From: Alphaproteobacteria bacterium
GTDB lineage: Bacteria; Pseudomonadota; Alphaproteobacteria; Micropepsales; Micropepsaceae
Assembly: GCA_016783965.1 (NCBI GenBank)
Contig: JADHVO010000002.1
Location: forward strand, 186,001-250,000
DNA: 64,000 bases
Direction of reading: 5' to 3'
Positions 37,911 through 46,030 of this stretch are shown piece after piece. Both the position numbers and the translations under genes were made by a program. The notes beneath the pieces were generated by a model. It was not told where the DNA came from. It worked only from the letters and a program-made list of their open reading frames with translations, and made no database searches. Position 1 is the first letter of the stretch, and the number at the start of each line of letters is the position of its first letter.

Positions 37911-38431
37911 AAGCGCGCTTCCTTCTGTTGCCCGCAGCGGCGCTGGTGATCGCTTCGCCCGTCCACGCCAAGGTTTATCTCAGCGTGGAACAGGCGCAGC
38001 AGCTGATGTTTCCGGGTGCGTCCTTCACACCGCAATTCCTCACCCTCACCGACACCCAGGTAACGGCGATCGAAAGCGCCAGCGACGCCACCGTTCTGAA
38101 CCGGGCCCTGAAGGTGTGGAAAGTTTCCACCGGCGGCTGGTTCATCGTCGACGAGGTCGTCGGCAAGCACGAATTTATCCCGATTGCTCTCGCCATCGAT
38201 GCTTCCGGCGCGGTCAAGGATATCGAGATCCTGGAATACCGCGAAGCCTATGGCGACGATGTGCGCAATGCACAATGGCGTGCGCAGTTCACCGGCAAGC
38301 GAAACGGGGCCAGGCTTACTCTGACCGACGACATCCAGAACATTTCCGGCGCCACCCTGTCCTCCAAACACGTCACCGACGGCGTCCGCCGTCTCCTTGC
38401 CACGTATGTCGTCGCCATTGCGCCCCATTGA
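37907..38431 (+). CDS. Exported FMN-binding domain protein
   Basis: 174-aa protein with a signal peptide (MKARFLLLPAAALVIASPVHA) and one FMN_bind domain (~75-170). It carries the covalent flavinylation motif: NISGATLSSKHVTDGVR, with Thr150 the expected acceptor of FMN through a phosphoester bond, as in NqrC/RnfG. Upstream, 'AIDASGAVKDIEILEYREAYG' is the usual FMN_bind strand pair. It should carry electrons outside the cytoplasm. It overlaps both neighbours, and the next gene encodes the transferase that would attach the flavin. Confidence 0.9.
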   Translation: MKARFLLLPAAALVIASPVHAKVYLSVEQAQQLMFPGASFTPQFLTLTDTQVTAIESASDATVLNRALKVWKVSTGGWFIVDEVVGKHEFIPIALAIDASGAVKDIEILEYREAYGDDVRNAQWRAQFTGKRNGARLTLTDDIQNISGATLSSKHVTDGVRRLLATYVVAIAPH

Positions 38432-39269
38432 AAAGCTCAAGCCGCTACTCGGCACCTTTGTCCGCATCCGTGTCGAAGGAGTCGCAACGTCCAAGGCGTT
38501 TGATGCCATCGACGAGGCCTTCAGCTGTATCGTCGAGATCCATCGCCTGATGAGCTTCCATGAGCCCGCAAGCGAGCTCTCGGTGCTCAATCGCGAAGCC
38601 TGGCGAGCTCCGGTCAAGGTGCATCCGCATACCCGGGCCGTGCTCGAAAAAGCGCTGGAGATCGCGCGAGCTTCAAACGGCCTGTTCGATCCGACGATCG
38701 CGCCTTGGCTCGTGCAAGGACGCCTGCTGCCCGCACCCGCGGCTGCAATGCCCGACGGCAACGCGACATGGGAAGACATCCTGCTCTCCCCCGATGGATG
38801 GGTGCGCTTTGCGAGGCCTCTGTGGGTCGACCTCGGCGGCATTGCCAAGGGCTATGCGGTGGACTGCGCTAGCGCCGTTCTTGAACGATACCGGCCGGTC
38901 CAGGGTTGCGTCGACGCCGGCGGCGATTTGCGACTGGTGGGCCCAATGCCCGGCCGCGTCCTCATCGACGCCGCTGGGCCGGGGGACATTCCGGTTCTCG
39001 AACTGCAAAATGCGGCCGTTGCCAGTTCCGGGAGCCAGACCGTAGCGGGCCGGGGCCGCGTCAGTCCGCACATCGACACGCGAACAGGCATGGGCTGCCC
39101 GACCGATCGGTTTGTCTCGGTGATCGCGCCGCGTTGCGTGGAAGCCGATGCCCTGACCAAGGTCGCAATGGCCGCAAAAGGCGATTGCGGACCAATACTC
39201 GCTCAGTATGGCGCGCAAGCCCTGCTGTTCGAGAACGCGCGGTGGCGATCCTTGGCGGAGGCTGCGTGA
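38406..39269 (+). CDS. apbE: FAD:protein FMN transferase
   Basis: 287-aa ApbE enzyme that moves FMN from FAD onto a Thr/Ser of flavoproteins. Visible motifs: PLLGTFVRIRV, the SELSVLN segment (56-62), DLGGIAKGYAVD (142-153), DAGGDLR (170-176) and the metal-binding EADALTKVA with Asp248. No signal peptide or lipobox is seen, although its presumed substrate next door is exported. ATG 38406 lies inside the preceding gene (26-nt overlap); a TTG nine bases earlier is the alternative. The TGA overlaps the next ATG. Confidence 0.92.
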   Translation: MSSPLRPIEKLKPLLGTFVRIRVEGVATSKAFDAIDEAFSCIVEIHRLMSFHEPASELSVLNREAWRAPVKVHPHTRAVLEKALEIARASNGLFDPTIAPWLVQGRLLPAPAAAMPDGNATWEDILLSPDGWVRFARPLWVDLGGIAKGYAVDCASAVLERYRPVQGCVDAGGDLRLVGPMPGRVLIDAAGPGDIPVLELQNAAVASSGSQTVAGRGRVSPHIDTRTGMGCPTDRFVSVIAPRCVEADALTKVAMAAKGDCGPILAQYGAQALLFENARWRSLAEAA

Positions 39270-39727
39270 TGCAACTTCCCGTCATGCCGATGCTCGACCC
39301 GGTGCGGTTGACGAGGACGCGCCGGCTGGCGCTTTACGGCACGGGCACAGGCCTGTGGCTCAGCGGCGCACTGTGGCTGGTATTTCACTATTTCATGGTG
39401 CAGCAGACAGCTTTCGGACCTGCGCCGCATCCGCTCGAACATTGGTGGCTGTCCATACACGGGCTGTTTGCCTTCGGAACGCTCTGGATGCTCGGCTTGC
39501 TGTGGGGTGCGCACATCGTCGGCGGTTGGCGATCGGGCCGTCGCCGCGTTACCGGGTCATTGCTTCTGCTGATGAACGCCGAACTGACCGTGACCGGCTA
39601 TCTTCTCTATTACCCGCCCAGCGACGACGCGGTTTCCACCGTCGCATTCTTGCACTGGACTGTTGGCCTCGCAGCGCCCCTGTCTTTCGTCATTCATCGA
39701 TATCTTAAGACTCAGAGGCGGCGCTAG
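39269..39727 (+). CDS. Four-helix, His-rich membrane protein, cytochrome b-like
   Basis: 152-aa integral membrane protein with four predicted spans (~21-43, 60-84, 94-115, 123-146). Histidines sit in or at the ends of the helices (His40, His64, His82, His129, His143), suitable for binding b-type haem, though no family is certain. Last gene of the cassette, overlapping apbE by 1 nt. The likely role is to pass electrons from the membrane pool to the flavinylated protein outside; this is inferred from the operon. Its stop overlaps the convergent SRPBCC gene by 4 nt. Confidence 0.78.
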   Translation: MQLPVMPMLDPVRLTRTRRLALYGTGTGLWLSGALWLVFHYFMVQQTAFGPAPHPLEHWWLSIHGLFAFGTLWMLGLLWGAHIVGGWRSGRRRVTGSLLLLMNAELTVTGYLLYYPPSDDAVSTVAFLHWTVGLAAPLSFVIHRYLKTQRRR

Positions 39728-40188
39728 CCGGCTCGCTTGGCCAACTCGCCGAGAAGCACGCGCCACCACCGGCCGTGCCGTTCCAGGAAGAGCATGTCGG
39801 GCCAGGTGTGGCGGGCGACGTGGGTTTGCGGGACTGTGTCCCAGCCCCTGTGCTCGACGGTGATGCGGGTTTCGGCGGCGATGGGCTCGAAGCGGACCTC
39901 GACCTGCGTGTTCTGGTCCCCGGTGAAGGTCGCCTGGCGCCAGCCGAAGACGAGGCGCTTGCCCGGCTCCCAGACTTGGACGCGGCCGATGACGAAGATC
40001 GTGCCGCTCGGCAGCGTCTCTATGAAGCGGCCACCCTCGCCCGGCTCGAAGCTGAGCACGCCGCCGCCACGCGGCGTAAAGCGGAAGAAATCGTCCGGTT
40101 TCCACCACAGCGCGATCTCGCGGGTGAAGACGTCGAACGCGTCGTGCGGATCGGCGGCAACGCGGACCGAGACGATGATCTTGCTCAT
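39724..40188 (-). CDS. SRPBCC/AHSA1 family protein
   Basis: 154-aa START-like protein: 'VSVRVAADPHDAFDVFTREIALWW' at the N-terminus and the Trp-rich C-terminal helix 'RHTWPDMLFLERHGRWWRVLLGEL'. This AHSA1-like subgroup commonly accompanies ArsR regulators. The ligand is unknown. It is the third gene of a VOC - ArsR - SRPBCC operon, 7 bp after the regulator. Confidence 0.86.
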   Translation of the reverse strand: MSKIIVSVRVAADPHDAFDVFTREIALWWKPDDFFRFTPRGGGVLSFEPGEGGRFIETLPSGTIFVIGRVQVWEPGKRLVFGWRQATFTGDQNTQVEVRFEPIAAETRITVEHRGWDTVPQTHVARHTWPDMLFLERHGRWWRVLLGELAKRAG

Positions 40189-40195
40189 GCCGCGG

Positions 40196-40540
40196 TCACT
40201 TCTTCTTCGCCCCGCGCTTCTCGATATGCGCCTTCAGTGAAAGAAGCTGCCGGCTCCACAGCGCTTCCATCCGCTCGAGCCAGTTTTTCAGGTCGGCCAT
40301 AGGTTCGGGCCTTAAGGAGTAAACGCGGACACGGGCGTCGAGCCCGTCATGGCGCTCCTCTACGAGGCCAGAGAGCCGCATGGTCTTCAGATGGCGGCTC
40401 ATCGCGGGCGCGCTGATGCCCACGGCCTGCGCGAGCTCGCCGGCGGGGCGCGGCCGTTCCGACAGAAGGTCGACTACGCGGCGGCGCTGCGGATCGGCGA
40501 GCGCCGCCAGCGTATCGTCGATGCGGTGCGCGGACCTCAC
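40196..40540 (-). CDS. ArsR family HTH regulator
   Basis: 114-aa winged-helix protein: 'LAALADPQRRRVVDLLSERPRPAGELAQAVGISAPAMSRHLKTMRLSGLVEERHDG' is a complete ArsR HTH. No metal-binding Cys pair is present, so it belongs to the non-metal ArsR type that travels with SRPBCC proteins. GTG 40540 is chosen because it overlaps the VOC stop as GTGA; the open frame upstream is antisense-free but runs through that gene. It probably autoregulates through the dyad at 41022-41035. Confidence 0.87.
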   Translation of the reverse strand: MRSAHRIDDTLAALADPQRRRVVDLLSERPRPAGELAQAVGISAPAMSRHLKTMRLSGLVEERHDGLDARVRVYSLRPEPMADLKNWLERMEALWSRQLLSLKAHIEKRGAKKK

Positions 40541-40995
40541 TTCTTCGGCGCGCGTTCGGTCAGGCCCATCTTGCCCAGCGCATCGGCGGGCATCGCGGTC
40601 ACCTTCTGGCGGAAATTCCAGACATGGCCGTCGCAGTCCAGCGCGCGATAGGTGCGGTCGCCGTAGAACTGGTCGGCGGGCTCCTGGATGATACGGGCGC
40701 CGGATTTGCGCGCCTGGTCGCAATGCGCGTTGACGTTGCCGACCGTGGCCCAGAGGAATTGCGTGCCGGCACCGCCGAGCGCGAGAGGGCTCTTCATCGG
40801 TGCGACGCCACCCGGGCTCCATTCGCCCATCACGCCGACCTGACCGCCGTTCAGCGACATCACGCAATGGCCGACCTTGCCGCTGTCGTCGGTCAGCAGC
40901 GTGTCGATCTCCATGCCGAACGCATCCTGGAGCCATTTTACGGCGGCGAGCGGATCGCGATAGGCGAGCGTGGGTTGGATCGTGGGGTCAGCCAT
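40537..40995 (-). CDS. VOC (glyoxalase-fold) family protein
   Basis: 152-aa vicinal-oxygen-chelate protein: 'TLAYRDPLAAVKWLQDAFGMEID' opens the first beta-alpha-beta module and 'HCDQARKSGARIIQEPADQFYGDRTYRALDCDGHVWNF' is the second. This subgroup resembles glyoxalase/bleomycin-resistance and PhnB-like proteins; no substrate can be stated. First gene of the operon, behind an AT-rich promoter with a dyad. Confidence 0.87.
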   Translation of the reverse strand: MADPTIQPTLAYRDPLAAVKWLQDAFGMEIDTLLTDDSGKVGHCVMSLNGGQVGVMGEWSPGGVAPMKSPLALGGAGTQFLWATVGNVNAHCDQARKSGARIIQEPADQFYGDRTYRALDCDGHVWNFRQKVTAMPADALGKMGLTERAPKK

Positions 40996-41021
40996 GGAAC
41001 TACTCCTTGTCCGATAGAATA

Positions 41022-41053
41022 ATATTTAACAATATGTGAAACTATTGAGTCAA
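41022..41053 (-). promoter_or_regulatory. Promoter and likely ArsR operator of the VOC operon
   Basis: On the minus strand: -35 TTGACT (41053-41048), 18-bp spacer, -10 TTAAAT (41029-41024). The dyad ATATT-GTTA-AATAT (41035-41022) covers the -10, a typical ArsR operator size and place. The AT-rich composition stands out from its surroundings. Confidence 0.6.
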
Positions 41054-41086
41054 GCGGCTTTCCGCTGGCCGCGCGGCATCGATTGG

Positions 41087-42499
41087 CTATTGCGCCGGGT
41101 TGTCTCCCGAGGCCCCGAGGCCGTGGCCGCCGGGGTCGGGCAGCGCGACGCAGAGACCGGATTGGCAACTGATTGCGTTGACGGTCTCGTTCGGCGCGGC
41201 GCCGGTCGATCGCAGGTCGCCGGCGCGCACCATCGATTCGCCGCGCCCCGCGCGGGCGAGCGCATAGCCGACCGAAGCCGTGGCGTTCGGGCCGCCTGCT
41301 CCCGCAGCGGCGAGACTGAAGTCACCGCCGCCCGCGGCGATCACGGGCGTCAGAAACGCTGCCGACAGGCCGGCATCGCCCGACGACGGCGCGCGCGCAA
41401 GCATCACGCCGGTGCCCGTGGCGCTGCGCCCCGAACCGAACGGCCCGTTCATCGTCACGGCGCAGGAGACGGACTGGCCATTTGCATCGGTTGCCGCAAA
41501 GCCGGTGGCGCCAAGATCGGCCGGCAACGCCGTCACGCCGAACTGTGTGAGCGCGTTCTTGACCGCGACGATGACCGAGGCCTGAAGGTCGTTCACGCCC
41601 GTCGGCGTCTGGAGCGCGCGGTTCAGCGTGTCGAACAGCGAGCCGGCGAAGGCACCGGCGCCGACCGCGCGGTCGGGCAGGTAGACGACCGCGTTGCCGA
41701 TCTGCATGACCTGCGGCTGGCGGCGCAGGGCTTCATAGCGCGCGAACTCTGGCACGCCGATGGCGCCGCCCTGGGTCTGCGAATAGGCGATGATGCGCGC
41801 GCCGACCGCACCGCGATAAAGCGCATTGGCGCCGCCTGTGCGGATCTGGCCGAGCGTCACCGCGAGATCGGGGTTGGAGACCACCGCACCGGCCGGCTTG
41901 GGCGCGCCGGATTCGTCCAGGAATTCGGCCGCGAGATTGGCGTCGAGGCGAATGACGTCCTTGGCCGCCGTTACGCGCGCGGCAAGCGCCAGGCTGATCG
42001 GAAAGCCGGCCGCGGCCATGCTTTCGGCCGGCGCAACGACCCGCTGCCATGGTAAACGGCCGTAGACGCTCTGCATCAGGGCGAAGCCGCGGACGTTGCC
42101 CGGTACGGCATAGGCGCCGCCGCTGGCAGCATCGCGGGCGAGGAAATCGAACTCCTCGGTCTGGCCGCTCGCGCCGTTGTGAACGATGCAGATGCCGCCA
42201 CCGCCGAGCCCGGCCGCGACCGGATAGGTTACCGACAGTGCGAAATACATCACCGCAGCGGCATCCACCGCGCTGCCACCTTGCCTGAGCATCTGCGCTC
42301 CGGCCTGCACGGCATAGGGTTCGTCACCGACCACCAGGGCCCTGGCGCCAGAGCCCGTGGCGCCGCCACTATCCAGCCCCAATGAATTGCCCAAATCGTC
42401 CGTGCAACCGGCCAGAAGCACAAGGCTTGAAACACAAGCCAAAATCCGTGAACGAAGGCTCAAGTGTGACTTCCCTGAATGACTTGTAAGACGCGCCAC
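41087..42499 (-). CDS. Gamma-glutamyltransferase-family lipoprotein, catalytic Thr not conserved
   Basis: 470-aa member of the gamma-glutamyltranspeptidase family: 'AVQAGAQMLRQGGSAVDAAAVMYFALSVTYPVAAGLGGGG' is the classic N-terminal block. A lipoprotein signal ends LLAGC (Cys32). At the autoprocessing site the family signature T-[STA]-H-x-[ST] reads A331-T332-G-F-A, so the nucleophile Thr position is Ala and the following His is Gly; 'TMNGPFGSG' is kept. It is also shorter than the usual ~550 aa. It may be an inactive or altered homologue. The start is GTG 42499, or TTG 42463, which has a better AGGGA site. Divergent from the M48 gene. Confidence 0.8.
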   Translation of the reverse strand: MARLTSHSGKSHLSLRSRILACVSSLVLLAGCTDDLGNSLGLDSGGATGSGARALVVGDEPYAVQAGAQMLRQGGSAVDAAAVMYFALSVTYPVAAGLGGGGICIVHNGASGQTEEFDFLARDAASGGAYAVPGNVRGFALMQSVYGRLPWQRVVAPAESMAAAGFPISLALAARVTAAKDVIRLDANLAAEFLDESGAPKPAGAVVSNPDLAVTLGQIRTGGANALYRGAVGARIIAYSQTQGGAIGVPEFARYEALRRQPQVMQIGNAVVYLPDRAVGAGAFAGSLFDTLNRALQTPTGVNDLQASVIVAVKNALTQFGVTALPADLGATGFAATDANGQSVSCAVTMNGPFGSGRSATGTGVMLARAPSSGDAGLSAAFLTPVIAAGGGDFSLAAAGAGGPNATASVGYALARAGRGESMVRAGDLRSTGAAPNETVNAISCQSGLCVALPDPGGHGLGASGDNPAQ

Positions 42500-42578
42500 C
42501 CGTCCGTTGACGCCAATGATGTGCCCACATACGGTCCCGCCGAACCGGGGGCGCGGGACCGTTAGGAGAGTTCAAGCC

Positions 42579-44006
42579 TTGGCCTTTTGCAACCCTTTGA
42601 TCCGCATCCGTCCATCTGTCGCATGGACATCGCACCGCTTCGGCCGGTGGGCGTCGCGCCGCGTCCGCGGCATGGCGATGGCGACGGCCTTTCTCGGCGG
42701 CATGTTCCTGACCGATCCGGCGGCGGCGCAGGGGCTGATGCTGCTGCGCGACACCGAGACGGAGCGCGCGCTGCGCTCTTATGAGGACCCGCTGCTCAAG
42801 GCCGGCGGGCTCGATCCGGCGGCGGTGAAGATCTACATCGTGAACGACAACTCGGTGAACGCCTTCGTCGCCGAGGGCCAGAACATGTTCATCCAGTCCG
42901 GCATGCTCCTGTTCGCGAAGAACTCGCTCGAGCTCAAGGGCGTGATGGCGCACGAGACCGGCCATATGGTAGCCGGGCATCTGACACGCGACACCGAAGC
43001 GATGCACAAGGCGATGATCCCCATGCTGCTTTCCATGGTGGTCGGCATCGCGGCGATCGCGGCGGGCGCCGGCCAGGCGGGCATGCTGATCCTGATGGGC
43101 GGCCAGGGCATCGCGGAGAACCAGTTCAACGCCTTCAGCCGCGTGCAGGAAGCGACGGCCGACCAGATTGCGCTCAAGCTGCTCGACAAGACGCACCAGT
43201 CGGCGCGCGGACTGGTGGCGACGTTCCAGCGCCTGGCCGACGAGGAGGCGCGCGCGATGGACCGCATGGACCCATACGCCAGTGACCATCCGATGGGCCG
43301 TGAGCGCGTCGAGAACCTTGAAACCGGACTCGAAGCTTCACCCTACAAGGACGTGCCGGAAGACCCGGCGGTCGAGCATGAGTACGAGATGATCCAGGCG
43401 AAGCTGTACGGCTACGTGGCGCCGGTGCAGGCCGTGCTGAACAAGTATCCGGCGAGCGACACCAGCAAGGTCGCGCGCTACGCCCGAGCCATGGCCTATT
43501 CGCGCAAGCCCGACCTGCCCAAGGCGTTGGCCGAGATCAACAGCCTGATCAAGGACGAACCAAACAACCCCTACTTCTACGAGGTGCTGGGGCAGATTTA
43601 TGTGAGCATGGCGAAGCCGGACCTGGGCGTGGTGGCGTACCAGAGGTGCGTCGACCTCATGCCGGACGCGTCGCAGCTCCGCGTGGCGCTGGCCGCGGCG
43701 CAGCTTGCCACCGAACGGCCGCAGCTCGCACAGCCCGCGGTCAACAATCTCAAGATCGCGCTCCAGCAGGAGAGCGACGATCCGTTCGCGTGGTACGAGG
43801 CCGCGCAGGGCTATTCGATGCTGGGCAACGAATCGATGGCCGACCTGGCGACGGCGGAGCGGTACTTCTCTGTGGGGGCGATGGCACCGGCCGTGCAGTT
43901 TGCGGCGCGGGCGCGCCACGGCCTGGAACAGGGCTCGCCAGACTGGCAGCGCGCCAACGACATCGTCGCGATCGCCATGCCGATCGCCAAGCAGCAGCAG
44001 CGCTAG
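42579..44006 (+). CDS. M48 family metallopeptidase with TPR repeats, BepA-like
   Basis: 475-aa exported zinc protease. An Arg-rich signal ends near 'DPAAAQ' (~residue 50). The M48 domain holds HETGH (His125-His129) and the third ligand Glu191 (EATADQ). The C-terminal half (~280-475) is TPR-like helical repeats (AYSRKPDLPKALAEINSLIKDEPNNPYFYEVLGQIY). BepA in E. coli does outer-membrane protein and LptD quality control; the same domain order suggests a similar role. TTG 42579 is chosen because AGGAGAG (42564-42570) lies 8 nt upstream; no ATG fits as well. The next gene, a DsbA-like protein, is 16 bp downstream. Confidence 0.88.
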   Translation: MAFCNPLIRIRPSVAWTSHRFGRWASRRVRGMAMATAFLGGMFLTDPAAAQGLMLLRDTETERALRSYEDPLLKAGGLDPAAVKIYIVNDNSVNAFVAEGQNMFIQSGMLLFAKNSLELKGVMAHETGHMVAGHLTRDTEAMHKAMIPMLLSMVVGIAAIAAGAGQAGMLILMGGQGIAENQFNAFSRVQEATADQIALKLLDKTHQSARGLVATFQRLADEEARAMDRMDPYASDHPMGRERVENLETGLEASPYKDVPEDPAVEHEYEMIQAKLYGYVAPVQAVLNKYPASDTSKVARYARAMAYSRKPDLPKALAEINSLIKDEPNNPYFYEVLGQIYVSMAKPDLGVVAYQRCVDLMPDASQLRVALAAAQLATERPQLAQPAVNNLKIALQQESDDPFAWYEAAQGYSMLGNESMADLATAERYFSVGAMAPAVQFAARARHGLEQGSPDWQRANDIVAIAMPIAKQQQR

Positions 44007-44022
44007 GCCGCGAAGGGACTTC

Positions 44023-44775
44023 ATGGACAAGGCACAGTTGAAGATCGCGGCGCTCGGCGCGCTGGGCGGCGCGGCGCTATCGGTGATCATCGTGTTCGCG
44101 AGCGCGGCGCTGGGCGCGTTCCCACTGAACGGCGAGCAGGTGAAACGCTACCTGATGGCGAACCCGACCATCCTTGTCGAGATGATGGCCAAGGTGCAGG
44201 ACCAGCAGGCGGCGGATGCCGACCGGGTGCAGAACGAGATCGTCGCGAAGCTGGGTCCGAAGGCGCTGTTCGATCCCAAGGTCGCCTATGTCACCGGGCC
44301 GGCGAACGCGAAGAACACGCTGGTCGAGTTCTTCGACTACAACTGCGTGCATTGCCGCAACTCGCTGGCGGCGATGAAGAAGTACTACGCGGAGCACAAG
44401 GGCGACACGAGGTTTGCGTTCGTCGACTTCCCCATCTTCGGCGAGATGTCCGACGAAGCGGCCCGCACGGCCATCGCGGCGCGCAAGCAGGGCGACAAGT
44501 ATGTGGCGTTCTCGTTCCTGCTCATGGGCGAGAAGGGCGCGATCACCTCGACCGACCAGATCCTGGCGGACGCGAAGGCGGCGGGGCTGGATATCCCGAA
44601 GCTTATCGCCGACATGAAGGACCCGGAGACCGACAAGACGATGGCGGCGGCGCACCTCCTGGCCAAGCAGCTGAAGATCGACGGCACGCCCAGCTTCGTC
44701 GGAAACGGCCGCTTCCATGCAGGCGAGCTCACCTACGAGGAGCTGCGCGACTTCATGGCGGGCAAGGACCTCTGA
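44023..44775 (+). CDS. DsbA family thiol oxidoreductase (thioredoxin fold)
   Basis: 250-aa protein with an N-terminal membrane anchor (~8-30), a helical segment, then a DsbA-like domain with CVHC (Cys108, Cys111) and the cis-Pro loop GTPSFVG. The AAGGGA site precedes ATG 44023. It most resembles the Com1/ScsC-type DsbA relatives common in alphaproteobacteria. It should oxidise or isomerise disulfides in the periplasm, and probably forms an operon with the BepA-like protease. Confidence 0.9.
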   Translation: MDKAQLKIAALGALGGAALSVIIVFASAALGAFPLNGEQVKRYLMANPTILVEMMAKVQDQQAADADRVQNEIVAKLGPKALFDPKVAYVTGPANAKNTLVEFFDYNCVHCRNSLAAMKKYYAEHKGDTRFAFVDFPIFGEMSDEAARTAIAARKQGDKYVAFSFLLMGEKGAITSTDQILADAKAAGLDIPKLIADMKDPETDKTMAAAHLLAKQLKIDGTPSFVGNGRFHAGELTYEELRDFMAGKDL

Positions 44776-44782
44776 GCTTCGT

Positions 44783-45619
44783 CTAGTGCGCCAGCGAGAG
44801 ACAGGCAGCGCCGATGGCGATGGTGCTCACGGCTGCGATGCGGCGGCGGGTGAGCGGCTCGCCCATGAAGACACGGGCGATGACGGCGGCGAACAGGATG
44901 CTGGTCTCGCGCAGGGCGGAGACCGCGCCCATCGGGCTGATCGACATCGCGACGATGACAGTACCGTAGGCGACGGCCGATACCACGCCGCCGCCAATGG
45001 CGCGCAAGGCCTGGCCATCGAAAGGCTGGAGCGGAGAGCGGCGCCGCAGCGCCAGATAGAGCAGCGGCATCGGCACGCCCTGGCAGATGAAGGACCACGC
45101 CGTATAGGACTCGGCATTGCCTGAGAGGCGCGAGCCGGTGCCGTCGGCCAGCGAATAGCCGGCGATAAAGATGCCGGAGGCGAGCGCGGCGAGGACGGAC
45201 CCGAGATGGGCGCGGTCGATGCCACGGGCCGAGGCGAAGATGCCGGCGGAGACGAGGAACACACCGAGCAGCGCAAGCGATGGTAGGTGCTCATGGGCAA
45301 ACAGCGCTGCGCCGAGGGTGACCAGAAGCGGCGAGGAGCCGCGGGCGATGGGATAGATTTGTCCGAAGTCGCCCTCGCGATAGGCGCGCACGAGCACGAA
45401 GCAGTAGCCAATCTGGACTACCGCGGAGAATGCGATGTAGGGCCAGCTAACCGGCGCGGGAAGCGGGAGGGCGATGGCGAAGGGTGCCGCCACCGCAGCC
45501 GACACCAGCGACATGACGGTGATGCCGCGAAGACGGTCCATGCTGCTGCGCAGGACCGCGTTCCAACCGGCATGCAGGATGGCCGCGCCGAGAACCAGCG
45601 CGATGACGAGAGGCTTCAC
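44783..45619 (-). CDS. EamA/DMT superfamily transporter
   Basis: 278-aa inner-membrane protein with about ten hydrophobic helices in two repeats, and the EamA hallmarks 'HAGWNAVLRSSMDR' early and 'ISPMGAVSALRETSILFAAVIARVFMGEPLTRRR' in the second repeat. These transporters export amino acids, purines or other metabolites; the substrate cannot be predicted. It ends 8 bp from the convergent DsbA-like gene. Confidence 0.88.
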   Translation of the reverse strand: MKPLVIALVLGAAILHAGWNAVLRSSMDRLRGITVMSLVSAAVAAPFAIALPLPAPVSWPYIAFSAVVQIGYCFVLVRAYREGDFGQIYPIARGSSPLLVTLGAALFAHEHLPSLALLGVFLVSAGIFASARGIDRAHLGSVLAALASGIFIAGYSLADGTGSRLSGNAESYTAWSFICQGVPMPLLYLALRRRSPLQPFDGQALRAIGGGVVSAVAYGTVIVAMSISPMGAVSALRETSILFAAVIARVFMGEPLTRRRIAAVSTIAIGAACLSLAH

Positions 45620-45628
45620 GGGATTCCG

Positions 45629-46030
45629 CTAGCCCCGCTTCTCAAGTGGCTCGGTATGGAGCTCCAGCCACCGATAGCCGCGGCTCTCGTGATAGACAGA
45701 GACCGTCGGCGGCGGGAAAGACAGGTCCGCGAAGGCGCCGGCCGGAATGCCGACGACGCCGGGGATACCATTGTTCCGTGTGTAGATCGCCGCACCGCAA
45801 AGCGGGCAGAAGCCGCTGGTGATATGGCCACCGTCGTCACCGATCCGGACATACTCTGTGGCCCTGCCAGCGATGGTGACATCCTTTTCGCGCCACCAGC
45901 CGCTGTAGCCGAAGGCGCTGCCCGTGCGTCGCTTGCAGGCGAGGCAATGGCAGACGGACACGCGCAACGGCTCGCCTTCGCACGTCGCCGAAAGCTGTCC
46001 GCAGGTGCATTCGGCGCGGCGGCTAACCAT
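45629..46030 (-). CDS. GFA family (glutathione-dependent formaldehyde-activating-like) protein
   Basis: 133-aa Mss4-like zinc protein. The conserved cysteines are present: CTCGQL, CHCLACKRRTGSAF and FCPLCGAAIY. The family is named for a glutathione-formaldehyde adduct enzyme, but most members have unknown function. Its start overlaps the thiSG stop by 1 nt, so it may be co-transcribed with thiamine synthesis. It lies 9 bp upstream of the EamA gene on the same strand. Confidence 0.88.
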   Translation of the reverse strand: MVSRRAECTCGQLSATCEGEPLRVSVCHCLACKRRTGSAFGYSGWWREKDVTIAGRATEYVRIGDDGGHITSGFCPLCGAAIYTRNNGIPGVVGIPAGAFADLSFPPPTVSVYHESRGYRWLELHTEPLEKRG

